33,363 nucleotides of DNA, taken from NCBI GenBank assembly GCA_048498315.1, contig JBEHYF010000053.1:1-33363 (forward strand). Reading direction: 5' to 3'. This DNA is from Actinoallomurus sp048498315. GTDB taxonomy: Bacteria; Actinomycetota; Actinomycetes; Streptosporangiales; Streptosporangiaceae. The position numbers and the translations under genes are program-made. The notes under the pieces are model-generated. The model ran no database searches. It saw only the letters and a list, made by a program, of their open reading frames with translations, and was not told the DNA's origin. The first letter of the stretch is position 1, and each line of letters begins with the position of its first letter. This document shows positions 22,919 to 31,468 of the stretch, piece by piece.

Positions 22919-24360
22919 TGCGCGCGACACACCGCTCCGGCGCGGCGGCGGACGGCCGCCCGGCCGGTGCCGGCGAGGACCTGACGCCGGCGCGGATCCG
23001 TACCCAGACGGGGGCGCGCGGTGCGGCGACCGGACGGGCGGGCCGCGCGCTGCGCCCGGTGGCCGCCGCGACCGCGCTGACCGTCGCGCTCGCCGGGTGC
23101 GGGACCGGCTTCCACGGCGTGTACGACATGCCGCTGCCCGGCGGCGCCGACCTGGGCCCGCACCCGTACACGGTGACCGCCCAGTTCGCCAACGTCCACG
23201 ACCTGGTGCCGCAGGCGGCGGTGAAGGTCAACGACGTCGCCGTCGGCCGCGTCACGAAGATCAGCCTGCCGCCGGACGGCTGGACCGCGAACGTCACCAT
23301 GCTCATCAACGGCCGCGTCCACCTGCCCGCCAACGCCTACGCCCGGCTCGCCCAGTCAAGCCTGCTCGGCGAGAAGTACATCGAGCTGTCCGCGCCGCCG
23401 AACGGCACCGCGCAGGGTGCGCTCGCCGACGGCGCCGTGATCCCGCAGTCGCGCACCGACCGCGACCCGGAGGTCGAGGAGGTCTTCGGCGCGCTGTCGC
23501 TGCTGCTCAACGGAGGCGGCCTGGCCCAGATCCACACGATCACCACCGAGCTGAACAAGGCGCTGGCCGGCAACGAGCCGCAGATCCGTTCGATGCTCGA
23601 ACGCCTCGCCACGCTGGTGTCCGACCTGAACGAGCACCGGCAGGACATCACCGACGCCCTCGACGGGCTCGACCGCCTCTCGGCGACGCTCGCCGCCCGC
23701 CGGGAGCAGATCGGCACCGCGTTGCGCGACCTGTCCCCGGGCCTGCAGGTGCTGGAGGAGCAGCGCGGCGCCCTGGTCACGATGCTGCGGTCGCTGCAGA
23801 CGCTCTCGACCGTCGCCGTCAACACCATCGACCGCAGCAAGGCCGACATGGTCGCCGATCTGCGCGCGCTCGCGCCCGTGCTGTCGAACCTCGCCGACGC
23901 CGGCCGCGACCTGCCGCGCTCGCTTCAGGTGCTGCTCACCTACCCGTTCACCGACGAGGTGCTGCGCGGCGTCAAGGGCGACTACCTCAACGTCTACCTG
24001 ACGGTGGCCGCCGTCCCCGGAACGTCGATCATCCCGCCGCTCAACCCGAACGCGTCGTTGTCGGCGGCGAAGGCGAAGAAGGCGCTCCAGCCCGCGCCGC
24101 TGCCGCTTCCGCCCGTCGGCGACGTCACCACCACCCCGACGCCGGGCGCGAGCACGCCCGGCGCCACCCCGCCGGGCACCGTGCCGCCCGGGTCGAGCCC
24201 GCCCTGGACGCCGCCCGGCGCCACGCCGCCGGGTTCCGGCTCGCCCACCTTGAGCCCGCCGGGCAGCGCGCCGCCCGAGCCGTCGGGCGGCACGTCGGCC
24301 GGCCCGCCGGGAACCACCTCGTCCGCGGCACCGCCGGACTCGTCCACGGGGGGCGACTGA
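22918..24360 (+). CDS. mceE: MCE family lipoprotein MceE (LprK-like)
   Basis: A 480-residue lipoprotein subunit. After a long, Arg/Gly-rich 45-residue lead, a hydrophobic stretch ends in the lipobox LAGC (lipidated Cys61). The MCE domain follows (about 80-160, QFANVHDLVPQAAVKVNDVA to SSLLGEKYIELSAPP), then the helical tube part. The last 85 residues are a Pro/Gly/Ser/Thr-rich tail that starts at PLPLPPVGDVTTTPTPGAST. The E subunit is the lipoprotein in most actinomycete mce operons, so the position fits. The ATG shares its A with the mceD stop. The basic lead before the lipobox is longer than usual, so a start further in (for example a GTG near the hydrophobic stretch) is possible. Confidence 0.92.
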   Translation: MRATHRSGAAADGRPAGAGEDLTPARIRTQTGARGAATGRAGRALRPVAAATALTVALAGCGTGFHGVYDMPLPGGADLGPHPYTVTAQFANVHDLVPQAAVKVNDVAVGRVTKISLPPDGWTANVTMLINGRVHLPANAYARLAQSSLLGEKYIELSAPPNGTAQGALADGAVIPQSRTDRDPEVEEVFGALSLLLNGGGLAQIHTITTELNKALAGNEPQIRSMLERLATLVSDLNEHRQDITDALDGLDRLSATLAARREQIGTALRDLSPGLQVLEEQRGALVTMLRSLQTLSTVAVNTIDRSKADMVADLRALAPVLSNLADAGRDLPRSLQVLLTYPFTDEVLRGVKGDYLNVYLTVAAVPGTSIIPPLNPNASLSAAKAKKALQPAPLPLPPVGDVTTTPTPGASTPGATPPGTVPPGSSPPWTPPGATPPGSGSPTLSPPGSAPPEPSGGTSAGPPGTTSSAAPPDSSTGGD

Positions 24361-25622
24361 TGCTCACGCTCGGCACCCGGCTGAAGAACCTGGCGTTCCT
24401 CGTCATCGGCGTGCTCGTCATCGGCTACATCGGCATCCGCTACGCCGACCTCGGCCGGTACGTCGGCCTGCGCGGCTACTACGTCGTCACGATGGATCTG
24501 CCGGAGACCGGCGGGCTGTTCCCCGGCTCCGACGTCACCTACCGCGGCGTGTCCGTGGGCCGCGTCGGCGCGCTCGACCTGACCGACACCGGCGTGCGCG
24601 CCCGGCTGCACATCGACGACTCCGCCCCCAAGATCCCGGCCGACCTTCAGGCGGTGGTGGCGAACCTGTCGGCGGTCGGCGAGGAGTACGTCGACCTGCG
24701 CCCGGCCACGAGCGACGGGCCGTACCTGGCCGACGGCGACCGCATCCCCAGCAGCGCCACGCAGGTTCCGCCGCCCGTGACCGACCTGCTCACGAACGTG
24801 GACAACCTGGCCGCCTCCGTCCCGCTCAACTCGCTCCGCACGGTCGTGGACGAGCTCGGCAACGCCTTCGCCGGACACGGCGAGGACCTGCAGCGGCTCC
24901 TCGACACGGGCGGCGACCTCATCCAGGCCGCCGATGACGCCGACCCGCAGACCCGCACGCTGATCTTCGACGGCCGGACCGTGCTGCGCACCCAGGCCGA
25001 AGAGGGCTCGGCGCTGCTGTCGTTCGCGCACAGCGCGCGGCTGCTCGCCGGGCAGCTCGACAGCTCCGACACCGACCTGCGCAGGTTGATCAGCGCCGCG
25101 CCGCCCGCCGTCACACAGTTCAGCGGCCTGCTGCGCGACCTCGACCCGAGCCTGAGCGTCATGCTGGCGAACCTGCTCACCACCTCCGACGTCGCCCTCA
25201 CCCGCCAGGCCGGCATCCAGGAGCTGCTGGTCCGACTCCCGCAGCTGACCGCGGCGGGCGCCACCGCGATCAACTCGAGCGGCGCGCACCTGGGCATGGC
25301 GCTGACGTTCTTCTCCCCGCTGCCCTGCACCCGCGGCTACGGCGGCACGACGTACCGCAACGGCCTGGACACCACGCCCGGACCGCCGCTGAACACCGCC
25401 GCATCATGCACGATGCCGGCCTCCAGCGGCGTCGACGTGCGCGGCTCGGCCAACGCGCCGTCCGGCGGGGGCGTGCCGGCCCCGGCGCGGCCCGGCTCGG
25501 TCGGTATCACCGACGCGCCCGCGGGCTGGTCGGATGCCGCGCTGCCCGGGGCGCTCGGCCTGCCCGGTGTGCCGCCCGGCCCGGCCGGCATGAGCGGGCT
25601 GCTGGGGCTGTCATCCCGTTGA
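24360..25622 (+). CDS. mceF: MCE family protein MceF
   Basis: A 420-residue subunit, the last of the six. It has a membrane anchor at 11-26 (LAFLVIGVLVIGYIGI), an MCE domain at about 40-118 (MDLPETGGLFPGSDVTYRGV to LSAVGEEYVDLRP) and a helical part. The C-terminal part has cysteines (PLPCTRGY and AASCTMP) and ends in a Gly/Pro/Ala-rich tail. The ATG overlaps the mceE stop by one base. The following Mce-associated gene starts 15 bases after its stop. Confidence 0.93.
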   Translation: MLTLGTRLKNLAFLVIGVLVIGYIGIRYADLGRYVGLRGYYVVTMDLPETGGLFPGSDVTYRGVSVGRVGALDLTDTGVRARLHIDDSAPKIPADLQAVVANLSAVGEEYVDLRPATSDGPYLADGDRIPSSATQVPPPVTDLLTNVDNLAASVPLNSLRTVVDELGNAFAGHGEDLQRLLDTGGDLIQAADDADPQTRTLIFDGRTVLRTQAEEGSALLSFAHSARLLAGQLDSSDTDLRRLISAAPPAVTQFSGLLRDLDPSLSVMLANLLTTSDVALTRQAGIQELLVRLPQLTAAGATAINSSGAHLGMALTFFSPLPCTRGYGGTTYRNGLDTTPGPPLNTAASCTMPASSGVDVRGSANAPSGGGVPAPARPGSVGITDAPAGWSDAALPGALGLPGVPPGPAGMSGLLGLSSR

Positions 25623-25636
25623 CCGACAGGAGTGCG

Positions 25637-26134
25637 ATGCGCTGGTACCGCTCGACCGCGGCGGGCCTGAACCTGATCGCGGCGGCCGCCGCGTTCTGCG
25701 CCTGGTCCGGCTGGTCCTATTGGCAGAGCCGGCACGACCAGGACGTACGGGTCGCGCAGGCCCGCGACGCGGTCGCCCGCGCCGGCCGGCAGCAGATCGC
25801 CGCGCTGAACACGCTCGATCCCAAGCGGAGCGACGCGACGCTGCGCGCCTGGCTGGCCGCCTCGTCCGGCCCCCTGCACGACGAGCTGGCACGTACGTCG
25901 GCGCAGAACCGCCAGAAGATCGCGCAGGCCCGTACGACCGCGACAGGAACGGTCACCGGCCTGGCCGTCACCGAGCTGGACACCCGGGCGGGCACGGCGC
26001 GGGTCATCGCGACCGTTCAGGTCAGGCTCGGCGACACCGGCACCGGCCGCAAGCGGTTCAGCGCCGTCCTGACCCGTACCGGCGCGCGCTGGCGGCTCAC
26101 GGCGCTCACCGCGATCCCCGTCGGCGCGAGCTGA
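25637..26134 (+). CDS. Mce-associated membrane protein, type A copy 1
   Basis: A 165-residue protein with one N-terminal membrane helix (TAAGLNLIAAAAAFCAWSGW, 7-26) and an extracytoplasmic domain. The signature is ALNTLDPKRSDATLRAWLAA (56-75), SGPLHDEL, then VTELDTRAGTARVIATVQV (111-129), a small NTF2-like fold typical of proteins encoded after mce genes. They are thought to stabilise the MCE complex. The ATG at 25637 has AGGAG four bases upstream; a TTG at 25619 overlapping the mceF stop is an alternative. It is the shortest of the four, without a long disordered lead, and resembles the gene at 27063 most. Confidence 0.88.
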   Translation: MRWYRSTAAGLNLIAAAAAFCAWSGWSYWQSRHDQDVRVAQARDAVARAGRQQIAALNTLDPKRSDATLRAWLAASSGPLHDELARTSAQNRQKIAQARTTATGTVTGLAVTELDTRAGTARVIATVQVRLGDTGTGRKRFSAVLTRTGARWRLTALTAIPVGAS

Positions 26135-26153
26135 GGAAGGAGACGTCACCGTC

Positions 26154-27032
26154 GTGCGCAGCACCGGAGAAGACGTGACCGGCGAGGACCTCCTCGGGGC
26201 GGACGCGACCGGTCGGCAGGAGCCGGAAGGCACCGAAACCGCCGATGACGGTGAAGGTGCGTCCGGAACGGCAGGGGACGGTGCGGCCGGACCCGGAACC
26301 GCCGGTGACCATGCGAACGAGTCCGCAACCTCTCGGGACGGTGCGGCCGCGTCGGTCGCCACTCCGCGCGGCGACGGCGAAACCGGCGTGCCCGACATCC
26401 CCGACGGCCGCCCGGCGGAGGACGTGCCCGACGTCCCGGGCGGCCGCCGGGCGGAGGACGGGACGCCGCCCGCCGGTGAACCGGGCACCGATGACGGCTC
26501 GGCGGGCGCGGAACCGCCCGCCCGGCGGAAGGGCCGGCCGCGGCTTCGCACCGCCGTCGTGATCGCGTTGCTGCTCGCGCTGGCCGGGGGAGCGCTCCAG
26601 GTGATGGCCTGGCGGGCGCGGCACGTGCCTGCCACCCGCAACCGTGCGCTGGTCGACACGGAGACCACCGCGCTGGTCATCGGCGATGTCGGCAACGGCC
26701 TGAGCAAGGTGTTCTCGTATGCGCCCGGCAGCACGGCCGCGACCGAGCAGGCCGCTGCCGACGTGCTCGGCGGCGCCGCGCTCACCCAGTACCGTACCCT
26801 GTTCGCGCAGGTGAAACGGCGGGCGGGGGCCGAAGGGCTGACCGTGACGACGCACGTCGTGCGGGCCGGCGTGACCGACCTGTCCGGCCGCACCGCGCAC
26901 GTGCTCGTCTTCCTCGATCAGATCGTCGTCCGCAAGGACCGGCCGCAGGGCACGCCCGCGGCGGCCGAGCTTTCGGTGACGGCACGCCTCGATGCGGGAC
27001 ACTGGCGGATCATTGACATCCATGCCCTCTGA
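26154..27032 (+). CDS. Mce-associated membrane protein, type B copy 1
   Basis: A 292-residue protein. The first 125 residues are a disordered, acidic Gly/Asp/Glu/Thr/Pro-rich cytoplasmic lead, then a basic patch (ARRKGRPRLR), a membrane helix at 132-152, and an extracytoplasmic NTF2-like domain. The domain reads NRALVDTETTALVIGDVGNG, VFSYAPGSTAATEQAAADVL, TQYRTLFAQVKRRA, VLVFLDQIVVRKD and GHWRIIDIHAL. It closely matches the gene at 27851. The GTG at 26154 has AAGGAG 11 bases upstream, a little far. Repeat-like GTAGDGAAGPGTAGD in the lead shows recent slippage. Confidence 0.87.
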   Translation: MRSTGEDVTGEDLLGADATGRQEPEGTETADDGEGASGTAGDGAAGPGTAGDHANESATSRDGAAASVATPRGDGETGVPDIPDGRPAEDVPDVPGGRRAEDGTPPAGEPGTDDGSAGAEPPARRKGRPRLRTAVVIALLLALAGGALQVMAWRARHVPATRNRALVDTETTALVIGDVGNGLSKVFSYAPGSTAATEQAAADVLGGAALTQYRTLFAQVKRRAGAEGLTVTTHVVRAGVTDLSGRTAHVLVFLDQIVVRKDRPQGTPAAAELSVTARLDAGHWRIIDIHAL

Positions 27033-27062
27033 CGCCGCGAACCAGACTCGGAGGTGACCCAG

Positions 27063-27821
27063 GTGGCACGGGAACCAGCGGAGGAGCAGCCGCGGGAATC
27101 GCCGGACGCGCTTCCCGCCGACGACTCCCGGCCCGCGGCGGATGAGCCGGCGGACCAAAGGTCGGCGGACGAGCCGGCGGACCAGCGGTCGGCGGGTGAA
27201 TCGGCGCGCGAACGGGCGGACGGAGCGGCCGGCCGGCCGGTCGGTGAAGCGGCGGACGGGCCGCTCGATGGACCGGCCGGCGAACCGAGGCGGAAGCGGC
27301 GGCCGGTCGGTACGGTGACGGCGGTGGCCGTCGCGACGAGCGTCGTGGCGGCCGGTTTCGCCGCCTACTACGGCTGGTCCTGGTATCGGGCCGCGCACGA
27401 CGAGTCGCTGCACTTCTCACGCGCCCGCGACGCCGTGGTGCGCGCGGCCGAGCAGGGCGTGCAGAACCTGAACACGCTCGACTACCGCACGGTCGACCAG
27501 GACTTCACGACGTGGGAGCAGTCATCGACCGGTGACCTGCACGACCAGCTCGTCCAGGGCCGGGCGCAGTTCGAGGAGCAGGTCCGGCAGGCCCGCACGG
27601 TCACGACCGCGAAGATCCTCGAAGCCGCCGTGACCGAGCTGGACACCCGTACCGGCAAGGCCGGCGTCATCGTCGCCGTGCAGATCACCGTCACGCCGCC
27701 GAACGGGCAGGCCACGACCAAGCCGAGCCGCATGCGTGCCCAGCTCACCAGGACCTCCTCCGGCTGGAAGCTGAGCGCGCTCGGCCAGGCGCCGGTCGGC
27801 ACGACCGGAAGCGACGGCTGA
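27063..27821 (+). CDS. Mce-associated membrane protein, type A copy 2
   Basis: A 252-residue protein: an acidic disordered lead of about 75 residues with a 9-residue direct repeat (DEPADQRSA twice, encoded by 27-base units at 27141-27167 and 27168-27194), a basic patch EPRRKRR, and a membrane helix at 83-105. The NTF2-like domain follows, with NLNTLDYRTVDQDFTTWEQS (135-154), STGDLHDQLVQGR and VTELDTRTGKAGVIVAVQI. The domain is the same type as in the gene at 25637. The start GTG at 27063-27065 is chosen because GGAGGT lies seven bases before it; the GTG at 27054 is inside that site. Confidence 0.88.
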   Translation: MAREPAEEQPRESPDALPADDSRPAADEPADQRSADEPADQRSAGESARERADGAAGRPVGEAADGPLDGPAGEPRRKRRPVGTVTAVAVATSVVAAGFAAYYGWSWYRAAHDESLHFSRARDAVVRAAEQGVQNLNTLDYRTVDQDFTTWEQSSTGDLHDQLVQGRAQFEEQVRQARTVTTAKILEAAVTELDTRTGKAGVIVAVQITVTPPNGQATTKPSRMRAQLTRTSSGWKLSALGQAPVGTTGSDG

Positions 27822-27850
27822 CCGCCGGTGAACTCGGAAGGACACCTCAC

Positions 27851-28966
27851 ATGCGTTCGCTGATCGACCTCGTCGGCCGCCGCCGGGCCGCCGGGCCGCC
27901 CGCACCCGAGCCCGCCCGCAAGGCGGGCGGCGGCTCGGAGGCCGCGCCGCCAGGGCCGGGGCGGGCGGAGACCGGCCCGGCGAACCCCGGGCGGACGGCG
28001 ACGGAACCACCGCGGCAGGCGGACACCAGGCCGGTGCAGCCCGAGCGGAACGCGGCGCGATCGGCGGAGTCCGCGAGCGCGGAGACGCCGCCGCGCGATC
28101 CGGCGGCGGCACCGACGAAGCCGGCGGAGCCGGAAACGGCGGTCAAGGAGCCGCGAAAGCCCGCGCAGGCGGAGCGGGCGGACCCTGAGCGGGTACGGCG
28201 GGAAACGGCGGCCGGGCCGGCGAAGGCGAGCACGGTGGACGGAAGCGGGACGGGCGGCGACGCCTCGGACCCGGCCGGCGACCCGGCAGACGGCCCTGAC
28301 AGCGACCCGACGGACGGCCCGGACGGCGACCCGCACCTCGGCACGGCCGATGGCCCGGGCCTCGGCGCGGACGATGACGCGGCCGGCGACCCGGCCGCCG
28401 GCGCGGAGGCGGCGGTGGAACCGGCGGCCCGTGCCAGGACCCGGCTGGGCCGCGGACGCCGGTTGCCGGTCGTGCTCGGCGTGGTGACCGTGCTGCTCGG
28501 CGGGACGGCGGCCTGGTGCGCCGACCAGGCGAACCGGGTACGTGAGGCGTCAGGCGGCGGCAACGTCGCGCTCACCGACGTCGCCGCCACGAGCGACGTC
28601 AAGGGCGTCGTGACCGACGCGGTGAACACCATCTTCTCGTTCGACTACGCCGACATGGCCCGTACGCAGCAGGCGGCCGACCACGTGCTCACCGGCGACG
28701 CGGTGCGCCAGTACGACGCCATGGTCGCGCAGGTGCGGGCGCAGGCGCCGCGGCAGAAGCTCGTGCTGACGACGACCGTGACCGACAGCGCCGTCGAGAT
28801 CCTCCAGGGCGGCCGGGCCCGGCTCCTGCTCTTCGCCGACCAGCGCAGCACCCGGACGGCCACCAAGGACACGACGTACGCCGCCGCGATGCTCGCCGTC
28901 GACGCGGTGCGCCGGGGCGGCAACTGGAAGATCAGCGCGATCGACACGCTCACCGGCCGCCGCTGA
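27851..28966 (+). CDS. Mce-associated membrane protein, type B copy 2
   Basis: A 371-residue protein with about 200 residues of disordered Pro/Ala/Asp/Glu/Gly-rich lead (including DPADGPDSDPTDGPDGDP), a membrane helix at 204-224 and a type B extracytoplasmic domain. The domain contains ALTDVAATSDVKGVVTDAVN, IFSFDYADMARTQQAADHVL, VRQYDAMVAQVRAQAP, LLLFADQRSTRTATKDTTYA and NWKISAIDTL. The start ATG at 27851 has GGAAGGA about nine bases before it. This is the last gene of the MCE transcript. Its long lead differs from that of copy 1, while the domain is conserved. Confidence 0.87.
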   Translation: MRSLIDLVGRRRAAGPPAPEPARKAGGGSEAAPPGPGRAETGPANPGRTATEPPRQADTRPVQPERNAARSAESASAETPPRDPAAAPTKPAEPETAVKEPRKPAQAERADPERVRRETAAGPAKASTVDGSGTGGDASDPAGDPADGPDSDPTDGPDGDPHLGTADGPGLGADDDAAGDPAAGAEAAVEPAARARTRLGRGRRLPVVLGVVTVLLGGTAAWCADQANRVREASGGGNVALTDVAATSDVKGVVTDAVNTIFSFDYADMARTQQAADHVLTGDAVRQYDAMVAQVRAQAPRQKLVLTTTVTDSAVEILQGGRARLLLFADQRSTRTATKDTTYAAAMLAVDAVRRGGNWKISAIDTLTGRR

Positions 28967-29543
28967 CCACCCGGCCGGCAGGAGCGCGGTGGCCACGCCG
29001 GCCCCGGCCGAACGCCGTCTCGAATGGACGCCGTCTCGGGTGGACCGGCCCGCGCGGACATTGGCCCGGGCGGTGCCGGGCACAACGGCATGCCGTACCC
29101 GCCGGACGACGTATTCGGGGTGGTTGGCGCGGATGGCCGTCGCGAGGGATCCGTCCTGGCCGCCCCGGCCCCGGCCTGCTGGTGAAGGCGTCCGGGCGGC
29201 ATGCGGTGGCGGGGACATGCGCGTCAAGCAGGCCGCCTTCACCACGCCGCCGAGCGCATCCACAACGCCGTGCTCGACGCGCATGCTCGCCGGACAGCAC
29301 CGTCGCCGGCAAGCAACGACATTCTCCGGAGTTGATCGACCTGCTCGGGGCCGGGCCGGAGGAGGGAGGTCAACGACCGCGCCCGCCTGCTCGCCGAACG
29401 CCTCAAGCCCGCCACCTCTACAGCGGGTGGGCGGCCGGTGGAGGCGCCAAAACCGGTGTCGCCCCCGCAGGCGAGTAGACGGCCGATGGGAACACATGGC
29501 TGCGTCGAGCGGCCCGTCGTCCCTGAGCTGCTTGATAACGATT
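28967..29543. other. Gap after MCE operon, possibly decayed coding DNA
   Basis: No intact gene is supported. A 7-pair inverted repeat CCGGCCG/CGGCCGG (28953-28978) spans the last stop and may end the MCE transcript. Two short stretches look protein-like on the plus strand: GRLHHAAERIHNAVLDAHAR (about 29232-29291) and EVNDRARLLAERLKPA (about 29368-29415), in frames broken by stops. They could be the remains of one helical protein, but I cannot name it. From about 29500 the base composition turns A/T-rich. Confidence 0.35.
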
Positions 29544-30104
29544 TTATCCGAGACAGCTCCAATTTCCTTCATCGTCCTGGCGGGCGATCACATCTAATTT
29601 TTGGTACTGCCAGGTGCACGCCAGTCTCATGTCCACTCTGGTCCGGCATACCCAAGTTTTGTTGGCGATGACCGTCGCCTTAACGTCAAGACTCGTCTTG
29701 TAAGTAGTCCTGCAATAGCCGGGCATATCTCTTATTCCGCCAATAGGTTGATGATGGCGGTCGTAGCATATTCCACTATTTGGGTCGCTGGACTTAAAAA
29801 TAAGACGCAGGCCCGACTGGTCGTATTGCCAGTCGCAGGCGTGGTCTAGATTTATTTTCGAAGAGCACGCCTCTTTGCTGCCGCTGTCGAAATGATAAGA
29901 TGCGCAGTATGCGGCGAGGTCTACGCCGCCTAGTGTTTTAGTGTGATGGGTTGGCCATGGGAGGAATCTCCCAAAAAGAAAGCCTATGAATAAACCTGCG
30001 GCGAGCGCGAGAAGGGTCCTTTTATTGATTTGTTTTACGAAGCTGAATGTTTCCTTCGTTGTGCGGATGAGTGGCCCTAAGGCTTCTAGAAAACTCTTCA
30101 GCAT
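29544..30104 (-). CDS. Cys-rich membrane protein in an AT-rich island
   Basis: A 186-residue protein, not recognised by name. It has a cytoplasmic start, one membrane helix (LLALAAGLFIGFLFGRFLPW, 31-50) and a C-terminal extracytoplasmic part with nine cysteines. In this part a short motif recurs: DLAAYCASY, HACDWQY with ICYD, MPGYCRTTY with WVCRT, and RLACTWQY with WSCLG. This Cys-x-x-x-Tyr then Cys pattern resembles small Cys-repeat domains seen in other actinomycete surface proteins. The codons are far less GC-rich than all neighbours (AAA, AAT, ATT and TTT are common), a sign of transfer from elsewhere. ATG at 30102-30104 has GAGGGCGG upstream, and a near-consensus promoter lies at 30191-30220. 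Confidence 0.8.
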   Translation of the reverse strand: MLKSFLEALGPLIRTTKETFSFVKQINKRTLLALAAGLFIGFLFGRFLPWPTHHTKTLGGVDLAAYCASYHFDSGSKEACSSKINLDHACDWQYDQSGLRLIFKSSDPNSGICYDRHHQPIGGIRDMPGYCRTTYKTSLDVKATVIANKTWVCRTRVDMRLACTWQYQKLDVIARQDDEGNWSCLG

Positions 30105-30190
30105 TTATTCCGCCCTCGACGGGTCGCTTTCTCGAACGAGATTGGATGAGTAGGACAAATTGCCTGCCATTTGCCTCTGGTGGGCGGCAA

Positions 30191-30220
30191 ATTCTATCAA
30201 GCGGTGAATTGATCGGTCAA
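30191..30220 (-). promoter_or_regulatory. Near-consensus promoter for the Cys-rich membrane protein
   Basis: On the minus strand TTGACC (30215-30220), an 18-base spacer and TAGAAT (30191-30196) form a strong primary-sigma promoter. The untranslated leader would be about 80 bases. Just upstream an inverted repeat CTATGTG/CGCATAG (30225-30246, 6 of 7 pairs) could be an operator. Confidence 0.65.
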
Positions 30221-30366
30221 TGCCCTATGTGTAGGATGACGCATAGTATGAACCGGGCTGAGACCTCCCGGGAAAGCGCCGGGGCCGTACGCCAGTGATC
30301 GCGGACCATCCCGGCGCCCAGCTAGGATGCCGACGTCGGTGACCGTTCGGTTCCTGAGGACGATCC

Positions 30367-30708
30367 GTGACCAACCAGCCGTTCGAGCGGGCGCTGGAGC
30401 TTCTGCGCACGCGGGGGCCGCGGTACATGACGCTCGGGTTCGACTTCCTGCGCGAGCACGCCGACGCGTACGTCGACGGGCTGGTCGCCGCCTTCGAGCG
30501 GGAGCAGGAGGACGACGAGCTGCGCCGCTGGCTGCTGGAGCTGGTCGCCGAGGCGCGGTCGCCCAGGGCGCTGCCGGTCCTGGCCCGCGAGCTCGACGCC
30601 GAGGACGAGTCGCTGCGGTTCTGGGCGGTCCGCGGGCTGGAGATGCTCGACATCGCCGAGGCGCGGCAGGAGCTTGCACGAGCTCGCGCGAACGGCTGGC
30701 TCACCTGA
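30367..30708 (+). CDS. Small HEAT-repeat-like protein
   Basis: A 113-residue, all-helical soluble protein. Its second half (LRRWLLELVAEARSPRALPV, then LARELDAEDESLRFWAVRGL) has the pattern of HEAT/PBS-lyase repeats: paired helices with a D-E-S-L-R-x-x-A-V-R-x-L core. This fold serves as a protein-binding surface, and small proteins like this are often partners or immunity proteins, but no partner is evident here. The GTG start at 30367 lies six bases after GAGGA. The class II aldolase gene starts 74 bases downstream on the same strand and may be co-transcribed. GC content is back to the level of the host. Confidence 0.8.
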   Translation: MTNQPFERALELLRTRGPRYMTLGFDFLREHADAYVDGLVAAFEREQEDDELRRWLLELVAEARSPRALPVLARELDAEDESLRFWAVRGLEMLDIAEARQELARARANGWLT

Positions 30709-30782
30709 TGCCGACGAGCCCGCGGAGTGGGCGGCCGAGGGACGAGGCGGCCCGCGGAGCGGGTAAGGAGGGTGAGGGCGAA

Positions 30783-31463
30783 ATGGGCCCGCCTGACCCT
30801 CGGGGAGGCCGCCCGGTGCTGCTGGAGGACGAACGCCGCGAGGTGGTCGCGTACTGCCGCCGTATGCGCGCCGACGGCCTGGTCGTCGGCACGTCGGGCA
30901 ACATCTCGGTCCGTTCCGGCGACCTGGTCGCGGTCAGCCCCAGCGGCCTCGACTACGACGCGATGACGCCCGAGACGGTCGGCGTGCACGGCCTCGACGG
31001 GTCGCCGGTCGAGGCACCGCTGGCGCCCACCACCGAGATGCCGATGCACCTCGCCGTGTACGCCACGACCGATGCCGGAGCCGTCGTGCACACCCATTCG
31101 ACCGCGGCGACCGTGCTGTCCACGCTGGTGGCCGAGGTGCCGCCGATCCACTACCTGATCGCCCAGTTCGGCGGCACGGTGCGGGTCGCGCCGTACGCCA
31201 CGTACGGCACCGCGGAGCTGGCCGAGGGCATGACCGCCGCGTTGCGCGACCGCACCGCCTGCCTCCTCGCCAACCACGGCACGATCGCGTACGGCGCCGG
31301 CCTCGCCGAGGCCTACTCGCGCGCCGTCTACCTGGAGTGGATCTGCGAGGTGTACCTGCGCGCTCGCGCCGCGGGCACGCCGGCGCTGCTGCCGCCGGAG
31401 GAGATCGAACGGGTCCGCCGTAAGCTCGCCTCCTACGACGCCCGCCCGCCGGGCGAAGGCTGA
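30783..31463 (+). CDS. Class II aldolase/adducin family protein (FucA-like)
   Basis: A 226-residue protein of the L-fuculose-phosphate aldolase family. The zinc ligands and the catalytic acid fit FucA: Glu85 in TEMPMHL, His103 and His105 in VVHTHST, and His165 in LLANHGTIAYG. The phosphate-binding TSGNISVR lies at 37-44 and SPSGLDY at 52-58. The enzyme probably cleaves a sugar- or polyol-phosphate into dihydroxyacetone phosphate and an aldehyde; the exact substrate cannot be read. ATG at 30783 is preceded by AGGAGGGTGAGGGCGAA; a GTG at 30815 would also leave the domain whole. It ends before a strong nested hairpin shared with the convergent operon. Confidence 0.9.
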   Translation: MGPPDPRGGRPVLLEDERREVVAYCRRMRADGLVVGTSGNISVRSGDLVAVSPSGLDYDAMTPETVGVHGLDGSPVEAPLAPTTEMPMHLAVYATTDAGAVVHTHSTAATVLSTLVAEVPPIHYLIAQFGGTVRVAPYATYGTAELAEGMTAALRDRTACLLANHGTIAYGAGLAEAYSRAVYLEWICEVYLRARAAGTPALLPPEEIERVRRKLASYDARPPGEG

Positions 31464-31468
31464 CGGTC

